A stretch of 64,000 bases of DNA from an uncultured Clostridia bacterium (GTDB lineage: Bacteria > Bacillota > Clostridia > Oscillospirales > Acutalibacteraceae). Positions 1-9,031 of this stretch are shown in pieces. The notes beneath the pieces are model-generated. The model saw only the letters and a program-made list of their open reading frames with translations, did no database searches and had not been told where the DNA came from. Position 1 is the first letter of the stretch. Every line of letters begins with the position of its first letter. The stretch is taken from assembly GCA_947369085.1 (NCBI GenBank), contig CANBJR010000005.1, forward strand, positions 1-64,000, written 5' to 3'. A program made the translations under genes and the position numbers.

Positions 1-70
1 TAACAAAAAATTTGTTAAAATTGTAAAAAGAGAGCGTATTTTGAAAAATGAAGAATAAATATAGATAATC

Positions 71-116
71 AAATTCGGGCTTACAGACTTGTGTAAAAGC
101 TGTAAGCCCGAATTTT
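71..116. terminator. Inverted-repeat terminator
   Basis: A 16-bp perfect inverted repeat (71-86 with 100-115 or so, core TTCGGGCTTACAG) closes a 13-nt loop and is followed by a short T/A run. It probably ends a gene lying left of the window, and it could act on both strands. Confidence 0.7.
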
Positions 117-123
117 AAATTGA

Positions 124-402
124 TATATGGGTAATGTTTCGGTACGTCAACGTTAATGTAAAATTCAAATGTTTTTGTTATTCATTTTGGCGAACACAGT
201 TCGCCGCTACAGTATTTAAACATTGTTAATTGTATTTTGTTAATTGTTCAGTCGAGTGCCTCCGCAGGCAAATTAATTAAATTACAAAAGTTTGATTCAT
301 TTCATACAACATGATGTAAAGTTGTATCTTGCGTAAGATTTAGAAAAATCTCTGACTCCCGAGATACCGCGCTGTAATTCAGAACCGACCCTTAGGGCGT
401 TT
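124..402 (-). repeat. Dispersed intergenic repeat island A
   Basis: No gene is visible here. Read on the minus strand, the island starts right after the ywlG stop with a T-rich/AAACG start, then a module containing CGGTATCTCGGGAGTCAGA (around 350-370), then a palindromic module GGCGAACTGTGTTCGCC (around 189-205). The same modules recur at 22.65-22.79, 44.14-44.24 and 53.63-53.73 kb. Roughly 70 nt around 181-250 are nearly the reverse complement of 22.70-22.78 kb. The part at 124-152 also resembles 53.81-53.84 kb. Confidence 0.7.
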
Positions 403-411
403 AAAAAAGCG

Positions 412-960
412 TTAAAATTCGTTGTACATTGCACGGGAGCCACCGATGAATTTCGGTCGGGTTCTTGCGGCAAGTAAGATTGCACTGCCTATATGGTCAA
501 GCGAAAGTCTAACGGGAACAGCAACCCTTTTCAGGTGCATACCGATAAGCGTACCGCCAATGTCAATGCCTGCGTCAGCCTTTATTTCCTCAAGCGCAAC
601 GGGATTTTTAAATGTACGGTAAGCAGTTGTGCTGAATGAACCTCCGGCCTTTGGCTGAGGCACTACGTTTACAGGCTCACAAAACGGAATTGCATCCTTT
701 TCAACAATAATTGCTCGGTTGAGGTGTTCACAGCATTGTGCGGCAAGAAAAATTCCCTTTTCCTGCAAAATGGGATAAATTCCGTCAAATACCGCCTGTG
801 CAGTTTCAAGGCTTGAATTTTTGCCGATTATACCGCCCGATACCTCGCTTGATGAACAGCCGACAACAAAAATGCCGCCCTTTTTCAGATTTGCAATTTC
901 GCATAATTCAAGCGTAGCCTGACGAGCCTGACTTTTGATTTCATCTAAATTTTTATTCAT
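412..960 (-). CDS. ywlG: YwlG/UPF0340 family protein
   Basis: A 182-aa protein of the UPF0340 (TIGR01440) family, whose biochemical role is not established. Family hallmarks are visible: a Gly/Ser-rich loop GCSSSEVSGG at residues 34-43, the Cys-Cys motif QCCEHLNRA at 75-83, and a C-terminal half with DIGGTLIGMHLKRVAVP. The length matches the family. The ATG start is preceded by GGGAG at a normal distance. It lies 16 nt downstream of the HAD gene on the same strand, so the two are probably cotranscribed. The stop is followed at once by repeat island A. The family call is firm, the function unknown. Confidence 0.88.
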   Translation of the reverse strand: MNKNLDEIKSQARQATLELCEIANLKKGGIFVVGCSSSEVSGGIIGKNSSLETAQAVFDGIYPILQEKGIFLAAQCCEHLNRAIIVEKDAIPFCEPVNVVPQPKAGGSFSTTAYRTFKNPVALEEIKADAGIDIGGTLIGMHLKRVAVPVRLSLDHIGSAILLAARTRPKFIGGSRAMYNEF

Positions 961-976
961 AAAATCATCTCCCGAT

Positions 977-1633
977 TTATTTTATATTATTGCGTATAAA
1001 TTCAATTGCCTGCGACAAATCGCCGCAAAGCAGGTCAATCATAGGTATTATTTCCTGAGTAGGCTGTAAATAATCAGGCACCATCACGGTCGTCATTTTT
1101 GCCGAATGTGCCGATTTTATGCCGTTTATGCTGTCCTCAAAGGCAACACATTCTGTTGGCAAAAGCAAAAGCTTTTCAGCCGCTGTAAGAAAAACCTCGG
1201 GGTGAGGCTTGCCGTTTTTTACGTCGTCACCGCATACGAATGCGTTAAAATAGTCATATACGCCTGCCATTTTGATAATTTTGTGAGCGGTCTGAGCAGA
1301 TGTAGACGTTGCAACGGCAATTTTCAAGCCGTTTGATTTAAGAAATTCAAGCATCTCAGTAAGTCCTTTTTTTACGGGAACACCCTCCTGCGAAATACGG
1401 CTTAAGAAAATCTCACGGCTTTTTTGTTTGAGCGGCTTGTAGCAAAATGAATCGCCGTAAAGGCTGTTGTAGTAGCTTTCAGCCATATCAGTGCGCAAAC
1501 CGATAGTGTTTTTAAAAATTTCAAGATTATAATCAAATCCTAGCTCGTCCATCATCATCTGCCACGTTTCGTAAACAAGACGTTCGCTGTCAAACATCAG
1601 ACCGTCCATATCAAAAACTGCGCCTTTTATCAT
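977..1633 (-). CDS. HAD family phosphatase, beta-phosphoglucomutase-like
   Basis: A 218-aa HAD hydrolase of subfamily IA. Motif I is DMDG at residues 8-11 (nucleophile D8, acid D10). Motif II is the VATSTS stretch, motif III the Lys in NGKPHPEVF, and motif IV FEDSINGI. A helical cap sits between motifs I and II, as in phosphoglycolate phosphatase and beta-phosphoglucomutase relatives, so the substrate is probably a small phosphorylated sugar or metabolite. The start was placed at the ATG with AAAGGA upstream. The open frame extends 33 codons further, but that stretch is not HAD-like. Substrate cannot be read from the sequence. Confidence 0.88.
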   Translation of the reverse strand: MIKGAVFDMDGLMFDSERLVYETWQMMMDELGFDYNLEIFKNTIGLRTDMAESYYNSLYGDSFCYKPLKQKSREIFLSRISQEGVPVKKGLTEMLEFLKSNGLKIAVATSTSAQTAHKIIKMAGVYDYFNAFVCGDDVKNGKPHPEVFLTAAEKLLLLPTECVAFEDSINGIKSAHSAKMTTVMVPDYLQPTQEIIPMIDLLCGDLSQAIEFIRNNIK

Positions 1634-1785
1634 ATATTCAAATCCTTTATATATCAATGTTTTCTTAATTATTATATCATACGCAGTAGTAAAAAACAAT
1701 GTTGCCGCAAAAACAGAAAACGAACGTACCAAGGGGATACGTTCGTTTTCATCGAGGGGATAAATAAGAAAAATGTTTTAAAATG

Positions 1786-2625
1786 TTATCTGTTCAAAAG
1801 TTTTTTCTTGTATTGTGCAGGAGTGCAGTCGTAAACCTTTTTGCACTGCGTAATAAATGATTTTACGTTTGCAAAGCCATTTTCAATAGCCGCTGCCGAA
1901 ACTGTGTAATTCTTGGAAAGCATATCCTGAATTGCGTTTTCAAGGCGGAGATTGGCAAGATACTCGGAAAAGCTGACCTTAGTAACATTTTTGAAGTACT
2001 TTGAAAAATAAGACGGCGAAAGGTTTACCACGGATGAAATTTCATCAAGCGGAATTTCACGCTTAAAGTTTTCGTTAATATAAGCGATTGCCGTTTTCGC
2101 ATAAGAGAAGTCACGTTTTGGAATTACTACTGAGTTTGAAGCGCGTCTGAAGCTGATGCAATATTTCATCAGCATATAGTAAATTTTATTTACATATGAT
2201 ATGTGAAGCAACGAAGCATAATCGTCATTTTCCACATCAATAGCGGCAATTTTTTGTAAAATTTCAATAATCGCAGGTTTTGCCTCAGGTTTGCTTGTCA
2301 CGTCAAAAATAACGCTGTCAATCGGCTTGCAGAACATACGCATATACTCAAACGATAGCTGTATGCAAACAAGCTTAACACTTGTACCTGATACGGGACG
2401 AACAAGATGAACGTCTTCGCTGTTGAAGAAAATGAAATCACCTTCGTTAACAATCTTAGTATCGCCGTTTTGCGGACATTCAGCCTGTCCCGATACAACG
2501 TAGATTATCTCGGGTTCACGATGCCAGTGAAGCTCGGTTTTGTGAGTTTCCGACGATAATTTGAGGTACATTATTTTTGCGGGAAGGTTTTTGTCATAAT
2601 TTATTATTTCGTATTTGTAATTCAT
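1786..2625 (-). CDS. AraC family transcriptional regulator
   Basis: A 279-aa regulator. The N-terminal half is a cupin-like ligand-sensing domain, with ELHWHREPEIIYVVSGQ at about residues 31-47 and a following EGDFIFFNSEDVH segment. The C-terminal ~100 residues form two helix-turn-helix units, with LSPSYFSKYFKNVTKVSF in the first and a CTPAQYKK end typical of AraC/XylS proteins. The ATG chosen has AGGGGGA 8 nt upstream. It is transcribed away from a second AraC gene across 133 AT-rich bases that must hold both promoters. The inducer is unknown; the cupin suggests a sugar or other small molecule. Confidence 0.9.
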   Translation of the reverse strand: MNYKYEIINYDKNLPAKIMYLKLSSETHKTELHWHREPEIIYVVSGQAECPQNGDTKIVNEGDFIFFNSEDVHLVRPVSGTSVKLVCIQLSFEYMRMFCKPIDSVIFDVTSKPEAKPAIIEILQKIAAIDVENDDYASLLHISYVNKIYYMLMKYCISFRRASNSVVIPKRDFSYAKTAIAYINENFKREIPLDEISSVVNLSPSYFSKYFKNVTKVSFSEYLANLRLENAIQDMLSKNYTVSAAAIENGFANVKSFITQCKKVYDCTPAQYKKKLLNR

Positions 2626-2758
2626 ACAAAATTCCCCCTGAATGGATATTGAAAAAATTGTAAATATGTTGTATATTAATATAAGTATAAACATATTATT
2701 ACTTTTAAGCTATGTAAAATTGTTTGAATTTTATGTATATTTGTTGTATGGAGAAATT
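2626..2758. promoter_or_regulatory. Divergent promoter region of the two AraC genes
   Basis: A 133-nt AT-rich gap between two head-to-head regulators. It holds the Shine-Dalgarno sites of both genes and repeated ATATT/TTGTATATT blocks. A TTGTAAATATGTTGTATATT stretch sits near 2658-2680. I could not choose -35/-10 pairs with confidence. Confidence 0.4.
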
Positions 2759-3568
2759 ATGAGAACAAATTTAGACTATAATGCCATAAATTGTATATGT
2801 CTTGCAAGCGGAAAACGAAGTCAAAATCTTGAGAATGAACAGCGCCAGATTATTCGCGATACCTACACTTTATACTATATAACAAGCGGTAAGGGGATGG
2901 TCACAATTGACGGAATCGGATATTTTGTAAGCGCCGGTCAGTCGGTTCTGACGTTTCCGTTTTCAAGCGTGTGCCTTGAAGCTGATAATGATTTATCGTG
3001 GGAGTACAGCTGGGTGGAATTTCGAGGACTTGAGGCAGCATGGCTTGTCAGTAAGACTTCTTTAAGCAAAAAACATCCGGTTGTTGAAAAAATTCCTGTT
3101 CGCAGTTTTGAATCCCTGTTTAACATTGAGGACAGCGGATCCGACTCGACCTTTGCACAATGCAGGGCGGGAGGAAAGCTGATTGTACTGTTATCATATT
3201 ACGTTGAATATTTTCCCTGCAAAGACAGTGAAAATGTAAACTACGCTATTTTAGCCAGAAAATATATTGAAAAGAATTACCGCAACTACGAGTGTAGTGT
3301 TCAGTCCGTGGCAAATCACATACAAATTGACAGAACATACCTTTACCGCCTGTTTAAATCAGAAACGGGAATGTCGGTGATTGACTATATAAATCACTGC
3401 CGCATTTCTAAAGCTGAAGTTTTGCTGATTGACGACAGCATTTCAATAAAAGACGTTGCATATTCGGTAGGTTTTACCGACCAGATGTATTTTTCAAAGG
3501 TTTTTAAAAAACTGAAAGGACAGACACCTACAGAATTTCGCAGAAAAAATAACGGAAAATACATTTAA
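2759..3568 (+). CDS. AraC family transcriptional regulator
   Basis: A 269-aa regulator. The N-terminal sensing domain includes LYYITSGKGMVTIDG (about residues 38-52), and the C-terminal DNA-binding domain has two HTH units. YLYRLFKSETGMSVIDYI is in the first. SIKDVAYSVGFTDQMYFSKV and the family-typical GQTPTEFRRK end are in the second. The start was moved to an internal ATG with GGAG 5 nt upstream, because the upstream extension is hydrophobic and unlike the family. It precedes the two NSS transporter genes on the same strand, 137 nt before the first, and may control them. That link is inference. Confidence 0.9.
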   Translation: MRTNLDYNAINCICLASGKRSQNLENEQRQIIRDTYTLYYITSGKGMVTIDGIGYFVSAGQSVLTFPFSSVCLEADNDLSWEYSWVEFRGLEAAWLVSKTSLSKKHPVVEKIPVRSFESLFNIEDSGSDSTFAQCRAGGKLIVLLSYYVEYFPCKDSENVNYAILARKYIEKNYRNYECSVQSVANHIQIDRTYLYRLFKSETGMSVIDYINHCRISKAEVLLIDDSISIKDVAYSVGFTDQMYFSKVFKKLKGQTPTEFRRKNNGKYI

Positions 3569-3705
3569 CATTGAGCGGATTTGCGTGTAAAGTTTCAAAA
3601 ACTATATTTATTGTATAATTGATGTCTTGCATTTGCCTCTGTATTATATTATAATTAAATTGCTTTTGTTTTTACATAAAATTTTAAGGAAATGAGGAGA
3701 AAATT

Positions 3706-5229
3706 ATGGAAAAAAGAGGAATGTGGAACTCACGCTTCACATTTATTCTTGCCGCAATCGGTTCTGCGGTAGGTCTTGGCAATGCGTGGAGATTTCCCGG
3801 ACTCGCCGCTAAGCACGGCGGCGGAACATTTTTGCTTGTTTATTTGCTTGCAATGCTTGTTATGGGAATTCCGCTGCTGATGATGGAGGTTTCGATTTCA
3901 AGAAAATTCCGCAAGGGCGCAATTGAGTCAATGCGGGGAATAAAAAAGAGATTTGAACCTGTAGGCTGGGCAGCTACCTCAAACGCATTTGTAATAGTTT
4001 GCTACTACTCGGTAGTGTTCGCATGGGTTATCCTTATGTTTGTAAACTCGTGGCAGTTTTCAGGTATGACGGGTGATTCCGAGGCGGCTTCCAATCTGTT
4101 CTTTAATCTTTCGGAATCAACGGGACTTATTGAGGGCAGTTCAATTCCGGGCGGCGCGCTTTTATGCTTAATTGTTGCATGGGGGCTTATTTTCTATTGT
4201 ATAAGAAATGGTGCAAGTTCTGTCGGTAAGGTGGTAAAATTTACCGTATTTATGCCCGTAATTTTGCTTTTGGTTATGGCTGTTAAGGGAATGACAATGG
4301 ATGGAGCAATGGAAGGACTTAAAATGTTCTTTATTCCCGATGTTTCAGCGTTTTCCGATGCGTCATTATGGGTTGACGCTATCGGTCAGGTGTTCTACAG
4401 CCTGTCAATTATGATGGCTATTATGTTTGCCTACGGCTCATATCTGCCTGACGATGCAAACGTTGCAGTAGACTGTACAATTATCGCATTCTCGGATATG
4501 GCTGTAAGTATTCTTTCGGGTATTGTAATGTTTACCACAATGGGCGGTACAGGTATGCTTGATAAGATTACCGACAGCGGTATTGCAACGGCGTTTATTG
4601 TTTATCCTCAGGCTATAGTAAATCTTACTAATATTGGTTGGGTAAATGCAATTTTCGGCGCAGTATTTTATCTTATGCTTATTACTCTTGCTATTGATTC
4701 GGCATTCTCAATTGTTGAGGGAATTTCAGCTGCCATTGCTGATAAGTTCCACCTTGCTCCCAAAAAGGTTACGCTTGCAATTTGCGCAATTTGCGGAGTT
4801 ATTTCCATAGTATTTGTAACCCAGGCAGGTCTTGCATGGCTTGATATTGTTGACGCATGGACAAATCAAATTAACCTTATTATTATCGGTATTCTTGAAT
4901 GTGTTGCAATTGGCTGGTGCTTTAACCTTCGCAAGGTTCTTACCGAGGTCAACCGCAATACCAAAAAGTTTAAGGTGCCTTACTGGTGGTTTGCAGTGTC
5001 AATCAAGGTTATTGCGCCGGTGCTTCTTGCAGGACTGTTTATCTGGAATATGGTTACGTTGTTCGTATTCAACGGCGGAACATACAACCCCGATTATCCT
5101 ATCTGGGCGCAGGTTGTTGCAGGCTGGGCAGTTTCGGCATTGGTATTCATCAGTGGCTTTATTGCAAAAATAGTGATTAAAAGAATGAAGAAAAATGGCT
5201 ATGTTGAGGACGAAGTAAGCTTTGACTAA
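3706..5229 (+). CDS. Sodium-dependent transporter, NSS family
   Basis: A 507-aa polytopic protein of the neurotransmitter:sodium symporter (SNF/LeuT) family. TM1 carries the diagnostic GSAVGLGNAWRFPGL with the unwound GLGN segment that binds sodium and substrate, followed by HGGGTFLLVY. About 11-12 membrane segments follow. The likely substrate is an amino acid, since bacterial homologues such as LeuT, MhsT and TnaT carry amino acids. The start has GAGGAG 8 nt upstream. A second, diverged NSS gene follows after a hairpin, so this is a tandem pair that probably differs in substrate. Confidence 0.9.
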   Translation: MEKRGMWNSRFTFILAAIGSAVGLGNAWRFPGLAAKHGGGTFLLVYLLAMLVMGIPLLMMEVSISRKFRKGAIESMRGIKKRFEPVGWAATSNAFVIVCYYSVVFAWVILMFVNSWQFSGMTGDSEAASNLFFNLSESTGLIEGSSIPGGALLCLIVAWGLIFYCIRNGASSVGKVVKFTVFMPVILLLVMAVKGMTMDGAMEGLKMFFIPDVSAFSDASLWVDAIGQVFYSLSIMMAIMFAYGSYLPDDANVAVDCTIIAFSDMAVSILSGIVMFTTMGGTGMLDKITDSGIATAFIVYPQAIVNLTNIGWVNAIFGAVFYLMLITLAIDSAFSIVEGISAAIADKFHLAPKKVTLAICAICGVISIVFVTQAGLAWLDIVDAWTNQINLIIIGILECVAIGWCFNLRKVLTEVNRNTKKFKVPYWWFAVSIKVIAPVLLAGLFIWNMVTLFVFNGGTYNPDYPIWAQVVAGWAVSALVFISGFIAKIVIKRMKKNGYVEDEVSFD

Positions 5230-5282
5230 ATTTTAAGTGCCTGTATTTTGACAGTGCGTTGATACTGAAAAATCTAAACAAT

Positions 5283-5321
5283 GGTCGGAGTACCGCTTTA
5301 TGGCGGTGTCCGACCGTTTTG
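5283..5321 (+). terminator. Rho-independent terminator (GGTCGGA type)
   Basis: GGTCGGAGTACCGC pairs with GGCGGTGTCCGACC across a 5-nt loop and is followed by GTTTTGT. Near-identical hairpins occur at 6833-6874 and 22895-22932. Confidence 0.75.
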
Positions 5322-5424
5322 TATAAAAATATTATGAATTTTGTGGCTTTGCTGTATTTGTGCAAAAAAGATGTTTGAGCGTGAAGTTGTTTTTGGTGCA
5401 AAGCTGAAAGGAATGATAATAAAT

Positions 5425-6795
5425 ATGCCCCGAGAACACCTTAGCAGTCGCCTTGGATTTATTCTTATAAGTGCAGGCAGTGCAATAGGAATCGGAAACG
5501 TGTGGAAATTTCCCTATATGGTCGGTCAGTACGGCGGAGGCGCATTTGTGCTGATTTATCTGTTTTTTCTGATTATTTTGGGAATCCCTGTTCTGACAAT
5601 GGAGTTTTCTTTAGGACGTGCAAGTCAGAAAAGTCCTGCAAAGCTTTATCAGGAGCTTGAACCTAAAAAATCGAAGTGGCATTTGCACGGCTATGTTTGC
5701 GTAATCGGCAACTATTTGCTTATGATGTTCTACACGGTTGTGTCGGGTTGGATGCTCTGTTACTTTGTTTCTATGGCGTCGGGAAAATTAGAAGGGCTTG
5801 ATTCAAACGGAGTTGCAACATATTTTAACGATATGACTGTTGACAGCGTTTCGGTTATCGGATATATGCTGATTGTAGTAGTAATAGGCATTGTTGTGTG
5901 TTCGTTCGGTTTGAAAAACGGACTTGAGCGGATTACAAAATATATGATGCTTGCTCTGCTTGCAATTATGGTTATACTCGCCGTAAACAGCGTTTTTATT
6001 GAGAACGGCGGAAAAGGAATTGCTTTTTATCTTTTGCCCGATTTTAACAGAATGGCTGAGGCAGGTATTGTCAATGTGATTGTGGCGGCAATGAGTCAGG
6101 CTTTCTTTACGCTTAGCCTTGGTATTGGTGCAATGGCAATGTTCGGAAGCTATGTTGACAAAAAGAGAAGCCTTATGGGCGAGGCTGTCAATGTTGCATT
6201 GCTTGACACATTTGTAGCGTTGGTATCGGGACTGATTATTTTTCCTGCGTGTTTTGCCTATAATGTTGAAGCAGGCAGCGGACCCGGACTTATTTTTATA
6301 ACTCTGCCGAATATTTTTAACAATATGCCGATGGGAAGATTATGGGGAAGCCTGTTTTTTGTATTTATGTCATTTGCGGCTCTTTCTACCATTTTTGCAG
6401 AGTTTGAAGTTATAATTTCCTGTACAATGGATTTGTTTGGCTGGAAAAGGAAAAAAGCCTGCCTGATTAATGCAGTGTTGTTGTTTACGCTGTCATTGCC
6501 GTGTGCATTGGGATTCAGCGTGCTAAGCAACATTCAGCCGTTTGGAGCAGGAACAAACATAATGGATCTTGAAGACTTCCTTGTCAGCAACATCATTCTC
6601 CCCTTGGGTTCAATTGTGTTTGTGCTGTTCTGCGTAAGCAAAAAAGGCTGGGGCTGGGATAATTTTGTGGCTGAGGCAAACGCAGGCAAGGGAATGAAAA
6701 TAAAGAAGTTTATGCGCGGGTATATGACCTACGTTTTGCCGATAATAATATTTGTTGTCTTTGTTGCAGGAATTTACAATTTCTTCTTCACTTAG
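5425..6795 (+). CDS. Sodium-dependent transporter, NSS family
   Basis: A 456-aa second member of the NSS family. TM1 contains GSAIGIGNVWKFPYM and GQYGGGAFVLIY, matching the family sodium/substrate site. It is shorter than its upstream neighbour, mainly at the C-terminus, and ends after a final membrane helix at FFFT. I chose the ATG of MPREHLSS because AAAGGA lies 12 nt upstream; the ATG four codons earlier would be almost on top of that site. The upstream hairpin separates it from the first NSS gene, so expression may be reduced or independent. Substrate unknown, probably an amino acid. Confidence 0.88.
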   Translation: MPREHLSSRLGFILISAGSAIGIGNVWKFPYMVGQYGGGAFVLIYLFFLIILGIPVLTMEFSLGRASQKSPAKLYQELEPKKSKWHLHGYVCVIGNYLLMMFYTVVSGWMLCYFVSMASGKLEGLDSNGVATYFNDMTVDSVSVIGYMLIVVVIGIVVCSFGLKNGLERITKYMMLALLAIMVILAVNSVFIENGGKGIAFYLLPDFNRMAEAGIVNVIVAAMSQAFFTLSLGIGAMAMFGSYVDKKRSLMGEAVNVALLDTFVALVSGLIIFPACFAYNVEAGSGPGLIFITLPNIFNNMPMGRLWGSLFFVFMSFAALSTIFAEFEVIISCTMDLFGWKRKKACLINAVLLFTLSLPCALGFSVLSNIQPFGAGTNIMDLEDFLVSNIILPLGSIVFVLFCVSKKGWGWDNFVAEANAGKGMKIKKFMRGYMTYVLPIIIFVVFVAGIYNFFFT

Positions 6796-6832
6796 ATAAG
6801 TGTGTATCGGCTCGAAAACTTAAAACATAAAC

Positions 6833-6874
6833 AAAGGTCGGAGCATCGCTTTACAGCGGTGTCCGACCTTTTTA
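6833..6874. terminator. Bidirectional terminator between NSS and rnf
   Basis: AAAGGTCGGA...TCCGACCTTT stem with a T run on the plus strand and, because of the AAA at the 5' arm, a T run on the minus strand too. It lies between the convergent NSS gene and rnfB, and can end both transcripts. Confidence 0.8.
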
Positions 6875-6932
6875 GTATGGAAAATTATTTAATTGCCCAC
6901 AGCTTTATATTACAAACCTTATTTTGCAGTTG

Positions 6933-7754
6933 TTATCTTGTTGCGTTTGTAAAGTTTGAAATTTTTATGCTTCCTGTTGTACATTCTCTTGCGCAAATGC
7001 CGAAGTCGTCACATTCGGGGCATTTTGAATAGTCGATAACTGCTAAGTTATCCGTAACCTTAATTGCACCCGCAGTGCAGACCTTTTCGCACTTTTTACA
7101 ACCGATACAGCCGTTTTTGCAAGCCTTGCGTGTGACTGCACCCTTGTCCTTGTTACTGCACGTAACGACAACCCTTTCAACGTCAGCCATAAGCGAGATA
7201 AGATAGTTAGGGCAGGCTTTAACGCATAGGCCGCAGCCTACACAGCTTCTTGAGTCAATGTGAGCAATGCCGTTGTTTATGCAGATTGCGTCGTTCGGAC
7301 AAACCTTTGCGCAGTCACCAAGCCCCATACAGCCGTAGGGACATTCGCCCTTTGAGCCGAAAATCAGCTTAGCGGCGGCACAGCTTTCAATTCCGCTGTA
7401 CTCCACCTTGTCCTGAGTGTATTCGCAGTCACCTGCACAGTGTACAACGGCAACCTGTTCAACAACGTCCTCAAATTCAACACCCAGAATTTCGCTCAGC
7501 TTCCTTGAAACCGAATCGCCTCCCGGAACACAGAGATTTGTAGCCGTGCCCTCAGTTTCTGCAAGCGCCTTTGCATAGCCGTCACAGCCCGCAAAACCGC
7601 AGGCTCCGCAGTTTGCGCCGGGCAGACATTCACGGATTTCCGGGATTTTTTCATTTTCCTTTACAGCCATAATTTTTGATGCGACTGCAAGCACCACAGC
7701 GCATATTGCGCCGATAATCACAACGGAGATAACCGCGGTTAAAATTTCATTCAT
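6933..7754 (-). CDS. rnfB: Rnf complex iron-sulfur subunit RnfB
   Basis: A 273-aa membrane-anchored ferredoxin-like subunit of the Rnf ion-translocating ferredoxin:NAD oxidoreductase, thought to take electrons from reduced ferredoxin. One N-terminal helix (about residues 5-27) is followed by the Fes domain with Cys43, 49, 52 and 57. Four further ferredoxin-type Cys groups come next: CPYGCMGLGDCAKVCP, CVGCGLCVKACP, CIGCKKCEKVC and CPECDDFGICAREC. That gives a predicted five 4Fe-4S clusters. It is the last gene of rnfCDGEAB, 12 nt after rnfA, and is followed by a bidirectional terminator. Confidence 0.95.
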   Translation of the reverse strand: MNEILTAVISVVIIGAICAVVLAVASKIMAVKENEKIPEIRECLPGANCGACGFAGCDGYAKALAETEGTATNLCVPGGDSVSRKLSEILGVEFEDVVEQVAVVHCAGDCEYTQDKVEYSGIESCAAAKLIFGSKGECPYGCMGLGDCAKVCPNDAICINNGIAHIDSRSCVGCGLCVKACPNYLISLMADVERVVVTCSNKDKGAVTRKACKNGCIGCKKCEKVCTAGAIKVTDNLAVIDYSKCPECDDFGICARECTTGSIKISNFTNATR

Positions 7755-7766
7755 AGCGCACCTCCG

Positions 7767-8357
7767 TTATGCAAACAGGTTTTCGACAACGCCGGAAAAA
7801 CCGAGAAATGACAGCGAAGTTATCGAAGCCGCAACAAGCGTTATGGGAAGTCCCTGAAATGCTTTAGGAATGTCTGCGTTGTCAAGCTTTGAGCGAACGC
7901 CCGAGAACATTACCATTGCAAGGAAAAATCCAAGTCCGCTTCCGAGTGAGTTTACCATTGACTCTGCAAATGTGTAGCCCTCGTCAATGTTGAGAATTGT
8001 AACGCCGAGCACGGCGCAGTTTGTTGTAATAAGGGGAAGATATACCCCGAGCGATTTGTGAAGAGAGGGAATATACTTTTTGAGTATAATTTCAACAAGC
8101 TGAACGAGCGAAGCAATTACGAGAATAAAGACGATTGTTTGAAGATAACCTAGGTTGTTCGGGTCAAGCAGATACGTTTGTATCGGCCAGGTAACAGCCG
8201 TTGCAATAAGCATTACAAAAATTACCGCAAGGCTCATTCCCGTTGCCTGATTCAGCTTTTTGGAAACGCCCAGGAACGGACAAATTCCCAAAAATCGTGA
8301 CAAAACGTAGTTGTTGATGAAAACAGCGGAAAGCATAATTATAATAAATTTTGTCAT
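7767..8357 (-). CDS. rnfA: Rnf complex membrane subunit RnfA
   Basis: A 196-aa protein with six predicted membrane helices, homologous to NqrE. It contains the family segments NNYVLSRFLGICPFLGVSKK near the N-terminus and TTNCAVLGVTIL in the second half; the conserved Cys in each is thought to bind an intramembrane iron centre together with RnfE. It overlaps rnfE by 4 nt (ATGA), which implies translational coupling. Its length is normal for the family. Confidence 0.95.
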   Translation of the reverse strand: MTKFIIIMLSAVFINNYVLSRFLGICPFLGVSKKLNQATGMSLAVIFVMLIATAVTWPIQTYLLDPNNLGYLQTIVFILVIASLVQLVEIILKKYIPSLHKSLGVYLPLITTNCAVLGVTILNIDEGYTFAESMVNSLGSGLGFFLAMVMFSGVRSKLDNADIPKAFQGLPITLVAASITSLSFLGFSGVVENLFA

Positions 8358-9031
8358 TTAGCTTCCTCCTTTTCACCGCAGGAGGCTTTGTTGCAAGCCT
8401 CTGCCGACGGACAGCCTGCACAGCCAAAGCTCTTTTTAGCGTTTTTGCCGCCCGAAATTTTATTGATAATTGCAATTAAAATACCGAAAACAAGGAATCC
8501 GCCCGGCGCCATTGTCATAATGGAAATGTTGTTGTCAGAAAGAATCGGAATTTCAATTCCCATCCACGTTCCGTTGCCGAGCACCTCACGGATTGTAGCC
8601 ATCAACAGCAGTGCAAGCGTAAAGCCTGCGCCCATTCCTACAGCGTCAATCGCAGAGTCGATAACATTGTTTTTATTTGCGAACATTTCGGCTCTGCCTA
8701 AAATTATGCAGTTTACCACAATCAGCGGAAGGTAAATTCCAAGCGCCTCGTCAAGCGCAGGTGCAAATGCCTTTACAAGCATCTGTACCATTGTTACAAA
8801 GCCTGCGATAAGCACGATGTAGCAGGGAATTCGCACCTTGTCGGGGATAATATTTCGCAGAGCGGAAATTACCATATTTGAGCAGAGCAGAACGATTGTA
8901 GCCGCCGCACCCATTCCGAGCGCACTCATTACGTTTGTTGTTACTGCAAGAGTGGGGCAGGTTCCGAGCACAAGCACAAGAACAGGGTTTTCCTTGATAA
9001 TGCCCTTTAATAGGTTCTGTCTTTTGTTCAT
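8354..9031 (-). CDS. rnfE: Rnf complex membrane subunit RnfE
   Basis: A 225-aa six-helix membrane protein related to NqrD and paired with RnfA. Key segments are LVLGTCPTLAVTTNV near the N-terminus and VVNCIILGRAEMFA in the middle; their Cys residues correspond to the intramembrane iron site. The C-terminus after the last helix is an unusual short Cys-rich tail containing CAGCPSAEACNKASC. The gene overlaps rnfG and rnfA by 4 nt on either side. The Cys-rich tail may occur in other clostridial RnfE proteins; its role is not clear from sequence. Confidence 0.95.
   Translation of the reverse strand: MNKRQNLLKGIIKENPVLVLVLGTCPTLAVTTNVMSALGMGAAATIVLLCSNMVISALRNIIPDKVRIPCYIVLIAGFVTMVQMLVKAFAPALDEALGIYLPLIVVNCIILGRAEMFANKNNVIDSAIDAVGMGAGFTLALLLMATIREVLGNGTWMGIEIPILSDNNISIMTMAPGGFLVFGILIAIINKISGGKNAKKSFGCAGCPSAEACNKASCGEKEEAK

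Noticed and set aside
5283-5424. Small gene between the two NSS transporter genes
   Set aside because: The open stretch upstream of the second transporter is read through a terminator hairpin and lacks a good ribosome site.
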